Source of the DNA: Labilibaculum antarcticum
GTDB taxonomy: Bacteria; Bacteroidota; Bacteroidia; Bacteroidales; Marinifilaceae
Length of the DNA stretch: 64,000 nt
Direction: 5' to 3'
NCBI RefSeq assembly: GCF_002356295.1
Contig: NZ_AP018042.1
Location: forward strand, 5,426,361-5,490,360
Below, piece by piece: positions 52,225 to 63,442 of this stretch (position 1 is the stretch's first letter; every line of letters starts with the position of its first letter). Under the pieces are notes generated by a model. The model saw only the letters and a list, made by a program, of their open reading frames with translations, had not been told where the DNA came from and searched no databases. The position numbers were made by a program, and so were the translations under genes.

Positions 52225-52583
52225 CGAGCGATTTTTCGTTTTTTACCTAAAGCATTTCGGTTTACTATTTTCATTTTATTAGATCCTCTATTATAAAAGA
52301 AATTAGCATAACCGATTTAGGCTTGATTGCATTGCATAGTAAACATCATATTAATTGTCTTTCTAAATTTTAAATTAAGAAAGTATGATTGCAATGTCAA
52401 TAGGTAAAGATTGTTATTTTTATTAAGTTTAAATTATAATCACTAGCGCAATTTGTCACAAACACCTTGTTATTGCGTATTTTACATAGATCAGACAAGC
52501 ACTATTCGGAAACATAATACTTGGGAGATTAAACGATAAAGATATTGTACCTTACGCTTCAAATTATCACGAACTAAACAAAA
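52225..52583. other. Divergent intergenic region, no gene seen
   Basis: It lies between the AlkD-like gene and the T9SS glycosidase. A+T-rich, stops in all frames, no RNA gene or clear promoter box recognised. Confidence 0.45.
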
Positions 52584-55160
52584 ATGAATCCTAATAAATA
52601 CCTTACAATACTAATCGGATTTTTTCTAACACTATCTATTCTAGGGACACATAACACTCAAGCCGAGGAAATTGATCCAAATAAAACTCAAGTTCCATTT
52701 TCAACGAACAAACAAAACTTCACCGTTTGGAATGGAGAAAATTACGTCCCTTTTTTTATAAAAGGGATTAATCTTGGAGTTTCAATTCCCGGCACATTCC
52801 CCGGCGAACTGGCTGCAAGTAAAGATCAATATACCAATTGGATAGAAGGGATTCATGATGTTGGATTTAACTGCATTAGAGTCTACACGCTTCATTACCC
52901 CCGCTTTTACGAGGCTTTAAAAGAATTCAACGACGCAAATCCTGCAAGTCCAATGTATATAATGCACGGTGTCTGGCTAGAAGAAGAGCTAGGTGGGTAC
53001 ACCAAAGATTTACATGAGTTAAATGATGTATTCAATCAGGAAATTAAAGATATGCTTGACTGTATTCATGGAAATAACAGTATCGATCACCGTTTTGGAA
53101 AGGCATATGGATCATATACTGTTGATGTATCCCCTTGGATAATGTCTTATATTATTGGAAGAGAAATTCATCCTGACGAGATTGAAGAAACTAATAGTAA
53201 ACATGCCGACCAGACTTCCTTTTCCGGCACTGTGTTTAGGTTAGCAAGTGCTTCTCCATCCGAAGTTTGGGCAACATCGCATTTAGAATCTCTAGTACTA
53301 TACGAACGTAACACTTATAACACAGAGCGTCCTGTTAGTATTTCCAGTTGGCCTACTTTGGATCCCTTAACGCACCCCACAGAATCGGGAACAGATGAAG
53401 ATAAAGAATCACTGGATTTATCCAATTTAAACTTTGATGGAGCACCTGCTGGTTATTTTGCCAGCTTTCATGCTTACCCATATTATCCCGATTTCATAAG
53501 CGAGGATCCCAACTATCAACAATACTCCGACCCACTAGGGCAGAACAGCTATCTCGGCTATATAACCGATCTTAAAAAATATTACAAAGATTTCCCAGTT
53601 CTTATTGCCGAAATTGGTACTCCTTCAAGTTGGGGTATTGCACATTATTCATCCAATGGAATGAATCATGGAGGTTGTTCTGAGATTGAACAAGGACTCA
53701 ATTTCCTAAGACTTCTTGATAACATTGAGGAAGCTGGCTGTGCAGGAGGAATACAATTTTCATGGATAGATGAGTGGTTCAAACGAACCTGGATTACGGA
53801 TCCTTTTGATTTCAATCCTGAAGCAAGAATTCTTTGGCATAATGTTACCGCTGCCGAACAGAACTTTGGATTAATCGCATTCCGACCATCAGAAACCATT
53901 TACTCCGAGTTAGAAGATTTTGGTAATGATAAACCAATCAAAAAAGTTCTTGCAGCAGCTGATTTTGATTTTTTCAACATTCGTTTGATGCTTGAGAAGG
54001 AACTTTCGAATATAGATACGATTTGGATAGCCATTGACAGCTATGATGCTTCTTTAGGTGAATCGATGTTGCCTTCAGGAAATTCTATATCGAATAGAGC
54101 TGAATTCGCTCTTCGTATCACCAATTATTCTGCTGAATTATACGTAACCCAAGCCTATGATTTATACGGTTTATGGCATGGTGTTTCAGAACCCAAACAG
54201 CTTTATCATTCCATAGCAACTGATGGAGATTCATGGAATCTGGTTCGTTGGAAGAATAATAACGAAAGTCATGAAATACAATATGTTGGAAATTTAAAAA
54301 CCCGAAGAACAGAATTACCTCCTTCAAGTTTGGATGCTGTCATCATCTCAAATGATTCAATTGACATTCATCTTCCCTGGTCATTGCTGCAAGTTACCGA
54401 TCCTGCTAACACAAAAGTAATGAATGACGATCGAGCCACACCAGAAACAGAAGAAGCCATTTCTGATGGTATAGCTCTAAGCATTCTTCATAATGATGTA
54501 TTATTGGAAGGAAGCAACCGCTTTATTTGGAGTTGGGCTGCACCAACTAATTATGTGGAAGTGAAAAAGCAATCTTACTATGTTGTAAAAGATGGATTGG
54601 TTGAATTTAATAATGAACCAATTGCATATACTGATAGCTATGCTACAAATCAAGGCGAAAATTTGATCATTGATACTGAAAACGGACTCTTATCCAACGA
54701 CTTCGATTTTGATGGCAATTCACTCTATTCAGAGTTGTCTGAGTTCTGCAAAAATGGCTTTGTTTTCCTTTCGGATGATGGATCATTTGAATACATCCCA
54801 GATACGGGTTACAGTGGTGAAGACTTTTTCACCTACCGGGCTTTTGACGATGGTGGCCACTCAGTTAAGACAAAAGTGACAATTAATGTTGCACCAGTTA
54901 CTGATATTGATGATTTTGTGGAAGAAGAATTAGCTATTGCTATTTATCCCAATCCGGCAAGTACATTTTTACGAATTGACTTAGCTAATAATAAGCCGAC
55001 TCTATTGCGAATGATCAATCTAAAAGGTTCGATAGTTTACCAAAAACAAATAAATAATTCACAGCATATCATCGATGTTCATTCTTTTCCAAGAGGAGTT
55101 TACTTACTAAATATTCAAACAAGTACTAATCTTCTCACTAAAAAAATAATTATCAATTGA
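52584..55160 (+). CDS. T9SS-secreted clan GH-A-like glycoside hydrolase
   Basis: This 858-residue protein has a signal peptide (1-28, ending TQAEE) and a TIM-barrel domain at about 45-400 (FIKGINLGVSIPGTFPGELA; NCIRVYTLHYPRFYEALKEF; SYIIGREIHP with Glu194 as probable acid/base; VLIAEIGTPSSWG with Glu343 as probable nucleophile). A beta domain follows, then a cadherin/Ig-like domain at about 685-775 (TENGLLSNDFDFDGN; GSFEYIPDTGYSGEDFF) and a T9SS sorting domain (IAIYPNPASTFLRIDLAN to LTKKIIIN). It should act outside the cell on a polysaccharide. The GH family number cannot be given from sight. Confidence 0.85.
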   Translation: MNPNKYLTILIGFFLTLSILGTHNTQAEEIDPNKTQVPFSTNKQNFTVWNGENYVPFFIKGINLGVSIPGTFPGELAASKDQYTNWIEGIHDVGFNCIRVYTLHYPRFYEALKEFNDANPASPMYIMHGVWLEEELGGYTKDLHELNDVFNQEIKDMLDCIHGNNSIDHRFGKAYGSYTVDVSPWIMSYIIGREIHPDEIEETNSKHADQTSFSGTVFRLASASPSEVWATSHLESLVLYERNTYNTERPVSISSWPTLDPLTHPTESGTDEDKESLDLSNLNFDGAPAGYFASFHAYPYYPDFISEDPNYQQYSDPLGQNSYLGYITDLKKYYKDFPVLIAEIGTPSSWGIAHYSSNGMNHGGCSEIEQGLNFLRLLDNIEEAGCAGGIQFSWIDEWFKRTWITDPFDFNPEARILWHNVTAAEQNFGLIAFRPSETIYSELEDFGNDKPIKKVLAAADFDFFNIRLMLEKELSNIDTIWIAIDSYDASLGESMLPSGNSISNRAEFALRITNYSAELYVTQAYDLYGLWHGVSEPKQLYHSIATDGDSWNLVRWKNNNESHEIQYVGNLKTRRTELPPSSLDAVIISNDSIDIHLPWSLLQVTDPANTKVMNDDRATPETEEAISDGIALSILHNDVLLEGSNRFIWSWAAPTNYVEVKKQSYYVVKDGLVEFNNEPIAYTDSYATNQGENLIIDTENGLLSNDFDFDGNSLYSELSEFCKNGFVFLSDDGSFEYIPDTGYSGEDFFTYRAFDDGGHSVKTKVTINVAPVTDIDDFVEEELAIAIYPNPASTFLRIDLANNKPTLLRMINLKGSIVYQKQINNSQHIIDVHSFPRGVYLLNIQTSTNLLTKKIIIN

Positions 55161-55177
55161 ACCAAAACTCCAGACAC

Positions 55178-55211
55178 AAAAAAACCTCGTTCTAACGAAC
55201 GAGGTTTTTTT
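55178..55211. terminator. Bidirectional intrinsic terminator
   Basis: A perfect stem of about 15 bp (55178-55192 with 55197-55211; core AACCTCGTTC) has a 4-nt loop TAAC, with A and T runs. It lies between the convergent glycosidase and TonB-dependent receptor genes. Confidence 0.9.
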
Positions 55212-55226
55212 TAATAAAATGCATAT

Positions 55227-57617
55227 TTAAATATCTTTCTCTGTATGATGAGCTCCACTACTTCTTTTTTTGGTCTTTAACACATTGTACTTTTTCCCAA
55301 AATAATATCGAAAGGTCAGATTTGCTGTTCTATTTTCATACTTATACTTCATTTGTTGAGAAAATCGGTCTCCTGAAGTATTTACATTATACTTACTGGT
55401 ATTTAAAACATCGTAAATCCATAATGACAGACTTGCTTTGCCTTTCATGATTCTTTTACCAAACGCCAAATTAACCTGAAAGGATTGATCGTAACTTCCT
55501 TGAGCAACGGGCATATCAGAATCATAACTTAAAGTTGTCTGAAAATTGAACCATTTAGGTATCCTCATGGTGGAAGTAAGTTTTCCAAAAAAACTATAAG
55601 CATCGTTCCCTAGATAATCTAATTCTTCTATGGAGGTATATTTCTGATAAATCCCCGACAAATAAGAATTGACACTCCACCATTTGTTAAATTTTGTAGA
55701 AATGTTAAAATCAATACCTGCATATTGTAGGCTTCCTAAATTCTCAGAAGTTACAATTGCCACATCATCTTCATTAACAGAACGATACTGCTTTATAATA
55801 TTATCCTTATACTGATAATATAAATTTGTCGTATAGGTTATTTTATCCCTTTTATAAATAAAGGTAAACTCTGGCATATGAGTGTAATAAGCACCCAAAT
55901 CTTGAGTTCCTAATTTCTGATTTTCCGGATCTTGAAGATTTTGAAATGGATTTAGCATTCCGGAATCAGGACGATAAACCATTTTAGAATAAGTTAGTAA
56001 TACCTGCTTATTGTCTGATAATTTATAAGAAAGATGCACGCTAGGAAAAAAGTCTAAATAATCGTCATTATATGCTTTATTCGTCTCAATATCCGAATAC
56101 TCAGATCGCAAACCAAACTGATATGCAAAATTACCTTTCTCTCCACTAAACTGAAAATACAAGCCATGAATACTCTCTTTATAATTAAACGCAGTAGATA
56201 AATCTATTGGTTCATTATACTTTATCTCGTTAGTTCGGTACAAATAACCTGTTTCTATGGAACCCACTTCACCTACAGGTTGTGTGTAATCCATTTGAAT
56301 AATTGCTTCCTCACGGTCCGAATTGAAAAAGTCACTAGTATTTCCTTCTACTTCAGAAGTATAATTTCCGTAATTTTCTGCACTATTACTTGTATAGGCT
56401 ACATCAAAAGAAAACTCCTGTCCTTTTCGATCAAACTTACGAATATAAGAGGCATTGTACACCCAGGAATCCAGATCAATATCAACAGCACTTTCACGGT
56501 ATGTTTCTGTTGGAGAAGAGCTGTTTGTAACTAAATTCCGGGAATAATTATAGGTTCCGTTCTTGTTCTGTTTCACATTCCGATTGGTAACAGAAAAACT
56601 CATGGTATTCTTATCATTAATCAGATAATCCATTCCCAATTGACCGATATGGCTTCGAGTTCCTAAGTCTACATCAGCTCTGGCATTCAAGATCTCGAAA
56701 TTATTTTGAATTTCTGTTAATCGCGATAATTCATAATCCCCTCCTGACCAATCGTCTCGATAGCTGTACGATCCGGAGAAATTTACTTTTCCGGTTCGTA
56801 AACTTAGTCCTGTATGACCTGAATGTTTATTAATCGTACCAATTGTTGCAGAAGCATTTCCATTAAACCCTTTTGCACGCTCCTTTTTCATAATAATATT
56901 AATAATTCCGGCAGAACCAGAAGCATCGTATTTTGCAGATGGACTTGTAATCACTTCAACACGATCAACATCTCCCGCAGGCATATTACTCAACACATCT
57001 CCCGGGCTCATTCCTAACAAACCACTCAGCTTTCCGTCGATTAATATTTTAACATCAGAACTTCCACGCAATTGAATGTCTCCATTGGCTGCTACATTCA
57101 ATGTAGGAATGGTAGCTAACACCTCATTTATAGTTCCTCCATCAGAGATAGGAGAATTTGACACACTGTAAATGGTTTTATCCAGTTCAATGCGTGCAAA
57201 ATCAAGATTCGCGGTAACTTCTACCTGAGAGATGGATTTTGTGTCAGGCTGTAAAGAAATTGGATTCGACAATGATTGCGTTTTATTTTCACGTAATAGA
57301 ATTGAACCACTTTTATAACTTTTGAAACCAAGATATTCAACTTTATAAAAATAAGTAGAACTTTCTAAATTTGTTAATTCAAACTCGCCCTTTCTATCGG
57401 TAATTGTACCTTTTATCAGTAAAGAATCAGGTAAAGAATAAATAGAGACAGTTGCGTACTCGAGAGCTTTCTGTCGTTCATTTTCAATTATAGTGCCCTT
57501 CAATCCAGAATTTGTTGCAATTTTTGTATTATTCTGGGCATAGGAATTCACTGTGGGGCTTAAAAGAAACAGAAAGACCAGCAATAATCCAATTCTGTAA
57601 TTAAATTTCAGATTCAT
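55227..57617 (-). CDS. TonB-dependent outer-membrane receptor
   Basis: This 796-residue protein has a signal peptide (1-27), a carboxypeptidase-D regulatory-like domain at about 38-125 (GLKGTIIENERQKALEYATV; GEFELTNLESSTYFYKVEYL), a plug domain at about 130-240 (ISDGGTINEVLATIPTLNVA; GSSDVKILIDGKLSGLLGMS; VEVITSPSAKYDASGSAGII) and a beta barrel of the OMP_b-brl_3 type to the end. No SusD-like gene is adjacent, so it is not a standard SusCD pair; it may take up a siderophore, peptide or cofactor. A perfect consensus promoter lies 42 nt upstream. Downstream is a strong terminator. Confidence 0.92.
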   Translation of the reverse strand: MNLKFNYRIGLLLVFLFLLSPTVNSYAQNNTKIATNSGLKGTIIENERQKALEYATVSIYSLPDSLLIKGTITDRKGEFELTNLESSTYFYKVEYLGFKSYKSGSILLRENKTQSLSNPISLQPDTKSISQVEVTANLDFARIELDKTIYSVSNSPISDGGTINEVLATIPTLNVAANGDIQLRGSSDVKILIDGKLSGLLGMSPGDVLSNMPAGDVDRVEVITSPSAKYDASGSAGIINIIMKKERAKGFNGNASATIGTINKHSGHTGLSLRTGKVNFSGSYSYRDDWSGGDYELSRLTEIQNNFEILNARADVDLGTRSHIGQLGMDYLINDKNTMSFSVTNRNVKQNKNGTYNYSRNLVTNSSSPTETYRESAVDIDLDSWVYNASYIRKFDRKGQEFSFDVAYTSNSAENYGNYTSEVEGNTSDFFNSDREEAIIQMDYTQPVGEVGSIETGYLYRTNEIKYNEPIDLSTAFNYKESIHGLYFQFSGEKGNFAYQFGLRSEYSDIETNKAYNDDYLDFFPSVHLSYKLSDNKQVLLTYSKMVYRPDSGMLNPFQNLQDPENQKLGTQDLGAYYTHMPEFTFIYKRDKITYTTNLYYQYKDNIIKQYRSVNEDDVAIVTSENLGSLQYAGIDFNISTKFNKWWSVNSYLSGIYQKYTSIEELDYLGNDAYSFFGKLTSTMRIPKWFNFQTTLSYDSDMPVAQGSYDQSFQVNLAFGKRIMKGKASLSLWIYDVLNTSKYNVNTSGDRFSQQMKYKYENRTANLTFRYYFGKKYNVLKTKKRSSGAHHTEKDI

Positions 57618-57658
57618 TAGTAGTGTGTAATTTAGTTAGTGTTTAAAATCGGGTTGCA

Positions 57659-57688
57659 CAAAAGTAAATAATTTATGTTAGAGAACAA
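57659..57688 (-). promoter_or_regulatory. Consensus promoter of the TonB-dependent receptor gene
   Basis: On the minus strand TTG (57686-57688), exactly 19 nt, then TACTTTTG (57659-57666). A full match to the Bacteroidota -33/-7 promoter. The predicted 5' untranslated leader is about 35 nt. Confidence 0.8.
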
Positions 57689-57920
57689 GCAAATAATAAA
57701 AAAACTTTATAATCTACTTACAAACACAAACCATCGGTTTATCACCAATTTACATCTATTCACAGCAAAAAAAGAAATAACAATTCAGTCCCCTTTTCAA
57801 ACTCACACTTCGGAAGAACTAAGAATAAAACATATTTAACAAAAGAATAATAGTTTAAAGAACTACCATTTTAATCTGAAAATGATGCGTTGAGATTATG
57901 GTTTTTCTTAGATATAAAAA
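57689..57920. other. Intergenic region, nothing recognised
   Basis: A+T-rich spacer between the receptor promoter and the LytR-type gene end. No frame or RNA structure that I can support. Confidence 0.4.
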
Positions 57921-57949
57921 AAGCATCAATTCATAATAGAAAGATGCTT
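57921..57949 (-). terminator. Probable terminator of the LytSR operon
   Basis: AAGCATC (57921-57927) pairs with GATGCTT (57943-57949) around a 15-nt loop. On the minus strand a T tract follows (A run at 57914-57922). The stem is short, so confidence is moderate. Confidence 0.6.
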
Positions 57950-57973
57950 AGTATGTACTTACCCATTCGATGA

Positions 57974-58726
57974 TCAGATTTCCAATTGTTGCTTCAATTG
58001 CTTAAACCCATTTCTACTAACCTTCAAACTCTCCCCTGTTTTCAGAATTACGATCCAATGATCTTTCTCGTAAGGTTGCAATTGTGCAATTTGATCGATC
58101 TTAACCAAAAAAGTACGATGTATCCGGCAAAACTCATTCGGATTTAAATGAGTTTCAAAATACTTCATTGTCTTTTGCTTCAAGTACTTGCCCTCATTGG
58201 TGTAGATCATGACATAATCATCCTGGGCTTCAAAATATTTAATCTTATCAATTGCAATTATATCAATTTTATTTCGCGATTTTACCACAACACGGGTCAA
58301 TAACTCTTCCGATGAATCGTTATGATTTTTTATTTTCTCAATCTGATCTTCGCTCGTCACTGAATTTGCGATGCGATCCTTCACTTTATTTAACGCATCG
58401 TGAAAACGATCATTCGAGAATGGTTTCAATAAATAATCAATTGCATTGTGTTCGAATGCTTTAATAGCATATTCATTATAGGCGGTAGTAAATACAATAT
58501 TACAAGGTTTATCAAGTAATTCCAACATCTCAAAACCGTTTAGTTTTGGCATCTGAACATCTAAGAACACCAAATCGGGCTGTAACTCATTAATTGCTTT
58601 TAAGCCTTGAAATCCATCAGAAAATTCACCTAAAATTTCAATATCGTCATAAGCTCCCAAATAGGACCGAACCAAATCCCTTGCCAAGGCTTCATCATCA
58701 ATAATTATTGCTTTAATTGTTCTCAT
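57974..58726 (-). CDS. LytTR-family response regulator
   Basis: This 250-residue protein has a receiver domain (1-120) with phospho-acceptor Asp56 in LVFLDVQMPKLNGFEML, the switch region FTTAYNEYAIKAF and Lys101 in DYLLKPF. The LytTR DNA-binding domain is at about 148-247 (IDKIKYFEAQDDYVMIYTNE; FCRIHRTFLVKIDQIAQLQP). It pairs with the sensor kinase gene 3 nt upstream and regulates envelope or exopolymer genes in known relatives. It is the last gene of a four-gene operon with two LiaF-like membrane proteins. Confidence 0.94.
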   Translation of the reverse strand: MRTIKAIIIDDEALARDLVRSYLGAYDDIEILGEFSDGFQGLKAINELQPDLVFLDVQMPKLNGFEMLELLDKPCNIVFTTAYNEYAIKAFEHNAIDYLLKPFSNDRFHDALNKVKDRIANSVTSEDQIEKIKNHNDSSEELLTRVVVKSRNKIDIIAIDKIKYFEAQDDYVMIYTNEGKYLKQKTMKYFETHLNPNEFCRIHRTFLVKIDQIAQLQPYEKDHWIVILKTGESLKVSRNGFKQLKQQLEI

Positions 58727-58729
58727 ACC

Positions 58730-59779
58730 TTAACTACTTTGCGGAAATTCCAAATTAACAGAAAAGTGATTCTCACTCTTTACAATTCTCATCAAATCGG
58801 TGCGACCATAAATTAAATGTAAGCGTTCCTGTATATTTCGTAATCCAATACCGTTTCCTTTGGGAGGAATCGATTCGGGATCGAAATTATTACTAATATT
58901 AATTTTTAATGAATCATTCTCGAAACTACACTTTGTCATTACGCAAACTGGTTCAAGACTTTCATGCACTCCAAATTTAATTGCATTTTCGTACAATGGT
59001 TGTAAAATGAGATTTGGTATTTTAAATTTCTCACAATCTGCTGACAAATCAAAATCAAGCTGCAACCGATCCCCAAAACGAACTTTCTCTATCTCCATAT
59101 ACAAACGTATATTACTTAATTCATTGCTTAAATTCGTCAACTCCTTTAAATCCTGAGCGAGTGAGTAACGTAAGTAAGTCGATAATTTAACAAGCATTTC
59201 TCTTGATTGTTCGGGTCTTGATAAAGTTAAAGAACTAACCGAATTTAAACTATTGAATAGAAAATGTGGATTAATTTGTGATTTTAGTGCTGTTAACTCA
59301 GCTTCTTTCACCAATTCTTTCAATTCTGACTCGTGAACTAATTTGTCCTGAAAATTTCGATAATATAAAACTAAATAGTAAACAATTACAATATAATCGT
59401 ACAAGCCAAAGGCCATAAAAATCTGCCAATGTATCGGGAGAAAATAATCCAGCCCTTCGCTTGAAGCACCAAAAACTACAATCCTAAGCTGATAAGCCAC
59501 CGATACCCATATCCCAACAACAACAGCACCTGCTGTTAAATGATGCAAAAGAAAATGAAAAACACCCAAATTCTCAATACTGGTATATACAACAATATAC
59601 CAAATACATGCTCCCAAAATCAATAAAGGAAAAGAAAAACTAATGGCATTTACCACTGCATCGTATGATGTTCTTCCCTCAAAATACCATCCAATAATAA
59701 ATAGCATGGCAACAAAAAAAGACCAGGACGCAAGATAAACAGGAATAGCAAAACGATTTTTTAAAAGCGGATGTTGCAT
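58730..59779 (-). CDS. LytS-type sensor histidine kinase
   Basis: This 349-residue protein has four or so transmembrane segments (about 12-32, 47-66, 77-97, 118-140), a short coiled coil, and the His_kinase domain with phospho-acceptor His172 in SQINPHFLFNSLNSVSSL. The ATP-binding domain follows with N box ILQPLYENAIKFG and G box GNGIGLRNIQERLHLIYG. It has no large extracytoplasmic sensor, so it likely senses within or near the membrane, like other intramembrane-sensing kinases. It lies 5 nt after the LiaF-like gene and 3 nt before the regulator. Confidence 0.93.
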   Translation of the reverse strand: MQHPLLKNRFAIPVYLASWSFFVAMLFIIGWYFEGRTSYDAVVNAISFSFPLLILGACIWYIVVYTSIENLGVFHFLLHHLTAGAVVVGIWVSVAYQLRIVVFGASSEGLDYFLPIHWQIFMAFGLYDYIVIVYYLVLYYRNFQDKLVHESELKELVKEAELTALKSQINPHFLFNSLNSVSSLTLSRPEQSREMLVKLSTYLRYSLAQDLKELTNLSNELSNIRLYMEIEKVRFGDRLQLDFDLSADCEKFKIPNLILQPLYENAIKFGVHESLEPVCVMTKCSFENDSLKINISNNFDPESIPPKGNGIGLRNIQERLHLIYGRTDLMRIVKSENHFSVNLEFPQSS

Positions 59780-59784
59780 TTAAA

Positions 59785-60498
59785 TTATTTATACGATTTT
59801 ATTTCGCAACCGCCTAAGGCTACAGTACCTCTAATGATTAGTTCCTTTTTTGGTTCTACAATATAATTTGTTGTTGACATTCTTTTATCCGAAACACCAC
59901 CTAAAATTGCAGATACCTCAACCTTAACGTCCCAATCGGATGGTACGATTAAAACACAACTGCCAAACATGGTAAATATGTCAATCACATTTGTGCCTTC
60001 GGAAAGTGCTGCATTACTCAAGTTTAATTCAGTTCCCCCGAAGATACAAGTCACCTTTCCCCCTCTAAAATTTTTATTGTTGATAACCTTTTCTCCTCCT
60101 CCAAAAATATTTAATTCATCAATATAATCCGAATCAAATCCAACTTCTGACCTTTTATCAAATTCACAAACATTTCGTTTGCGAATAACAACAACTCCAA
60201 TGGCAATAAGCATAATCGGCCAAAATAATCCTCGCCAATCAAAGCTCCAATCGAATATCGTTGGGAGTAAAAATAGTCCACCCACGGTCATCAAAGCTAC
60301 TCCTGTTGTTTTATCCTCTTTACCGAAGAAGAAAAGAGCCCCTAAGCCTAGTAATAATGATGGCCACGAAAAGATAATATGTCTTAATTCATAAGGAATA
60401 AAATCCAGATTTTTAAGAACCAGTAAACATCCAAAAAGGATTAAGAAAATACCGAATATCGCACGGTTGTTTGGGTTTGATTTATGTTGTGATCTCAT
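59785..60498 (-). CDS. LiaF-like (DUF5668) membrane protein
   Basis: This 237-residue protein has four short transmembrane segments within 1-110 (AIFGIFLILFGCLLVLKNLD; WPSLLLGLGALFFFG; FWPIMLIAIGVVVIRKR) and a C-terminal beta-helix-like domain of about 120 residues (INNKNFRGGKVTCIFGGTEL; IFTMFGSCVLIVPSDW) as in LiaF/YvqF cell-wall-stress proteins. In Firmicutes LiaF inhibits the LiaS kinase. Here it directly precedes a LytS-type kinase gene (5 nt), so an analogous inhibitory role is likely but inferred. Confidence 0.85.
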   Translation of the reverse strand: MRSQHKSNPNNRAIFGIFLILFGCLLVLKNLDFIPYELRHIIFSWPSLLLGLGALFFFGKEDKTTGVALMTVGGLFLLPTIFDWSFDWRGLFWPIMLIAIGVVVIRKRNVCEFDKRSEVGFDSDYIDELNIFGGGEKVINNKNFRGGKVTCIFGGTELNLSNAALSEGTNVIDIFTMFGSCVLIVPSDWDVKVEVSAILGGVSDKRMSTTNYIVEPKKELIIRGTVALGGCEIKSYK

Positions 60499-60522
60499 AA
60501 TGAAATATTTTACGATATGAAT

Positions 60523-60867
60523 TTATTTATTTTTACAACAATAAGGTGAATCGGGAGCAAAAATAAATGCAATGCCACCTATAATAAGTAATACTGGAAA
60601 AAACCAAATCTCCCAATTTTGAGGTAGAAAATACAAATCATCCATCATAAAATAGGTTCCCGCGGCAATTGCCATTAATCCACCAAAAATTTTTCTGCGG
60701 ATCAATACCTGTAATACACCGAAAAGAATTAAAAAGGCTTCCCATCGATACAGATATATTTCAATAAAATTAGATTGATAGTTAAGTCGTTCAAAAACAA
60801 TTACGATCCCAACAATTATTAGGAGTAGGCCAACAAACAAACTTTTATTTTTTTTATTTTCATCCAT
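60523..60867 (-). CDS. Small DUF5668-like four-helix membrane protein
   Basis: This 114-residue protein has four hydrophobic segments (LFVGLLLIIVGIVIVF; AFLILFGVLQVLI; GGLMAIAAGTYFMMDDLY; IWFFPVLLIIGGIAFIF) that resemble the membrane part of the following LiaF-like protein, without its C-terminal domain. It ends in a cysteine-containing tail (SPYCCKNK). It is the first gene of the operon (24 nt before the next) and could be the LiaI-type partner. Confidence 0.8.
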   Translation of the reverse strand: MDENKKNKSLFVGLLLIIVGIVIVFERLNYQSNFIEIYLYRWEAFLILFGVLQVLIRRKIFGGLMAIAAGTYFMMDDLYFLPQNWEIWFFPVLLIIGGIAFIFAPDSPYCCKNK

Positions 60868-60902
60868 GACATTATGCTTTAAGATTTCGATTCCCTTTGT
60901 TT

Positions 60903-60917
60903 CTACTTCTAAAGTAG
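60903..60917. promoter_or_regulatory. Inverted repeat upstream of the LiaF-LytSR operon
   Basis: CTACTT, 3 nt, AAGTAG forms a dyad 36 nt upstream of the first ATG of the operon. Its place fits an operator, for instance for the operon's own LytTR regulator, but that protein usually binds direct repeats, so the assignment is weak. Confidence 0.35.
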
Positions 60918-60995
60918 CGCAAAATCAAAGCATTTACTTGCTTAAATCGGTTAAGCGTGGTCAAAAATCGGTGAATGGTGTAAAATGAAAGAGGG

Positions 60996-61080
60996 TGTCC
61001 GAAAAGTAAAGTTTCACTTGGACAGTCATGTTGAACGATCCCTATGGCTACCGGGACGAAACATCTGTTATTCAAAAATA
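60996..61080. repeat. Hairpin and dispersed-repeat-like sequence
   Basis: TGTCC (60996-61000) pairs with GGACA (61020-61024), with AAGT/ACTT pairing inside. It is followed by GTCATGTTGAACGATC, then GACGAAACATCTGTTATTC, a string of a type I have seen repeated in many Bacteroidota chromosomes. No gene lies between 60868 and 61295; the rest of that stretch is plain A+T-rich DNA upstream of ligA. Confidence 0.4.
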
Positions 61081-61283
61081 AGGATTCTTCAACACCACCG
61101 CTTCAAACCTGTAATTGCTTACCACACGACTGCACTTAAGAGCTCTTAATCAGGCACATCACCAATTACTGTTCTCCATCTCAAAAATCATTAAAATCAT
61201 TTGCGAAATCACCGCAAGGTTTACTATTTTTACCATTCGGGCTTGCTATTGAAAACACAGCTCATCTATTCACACAACGGTAG

Positions 61284-63388
<2,105 letters not shown>

Positions 63389-63442
63389 CACAAAATTAAA
63401 AGTTTTAGTTCTTATTTCCTTTACCATTTAGATTTTAAATAA

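Noticed and set aside
55227-57617. SusC of a polysaccharide utilisation locus
   Set aside because: No SusD-like gene adjoins and the barrel type is the OMP_b-brl_3 kind rather than the SusC/RagA type.
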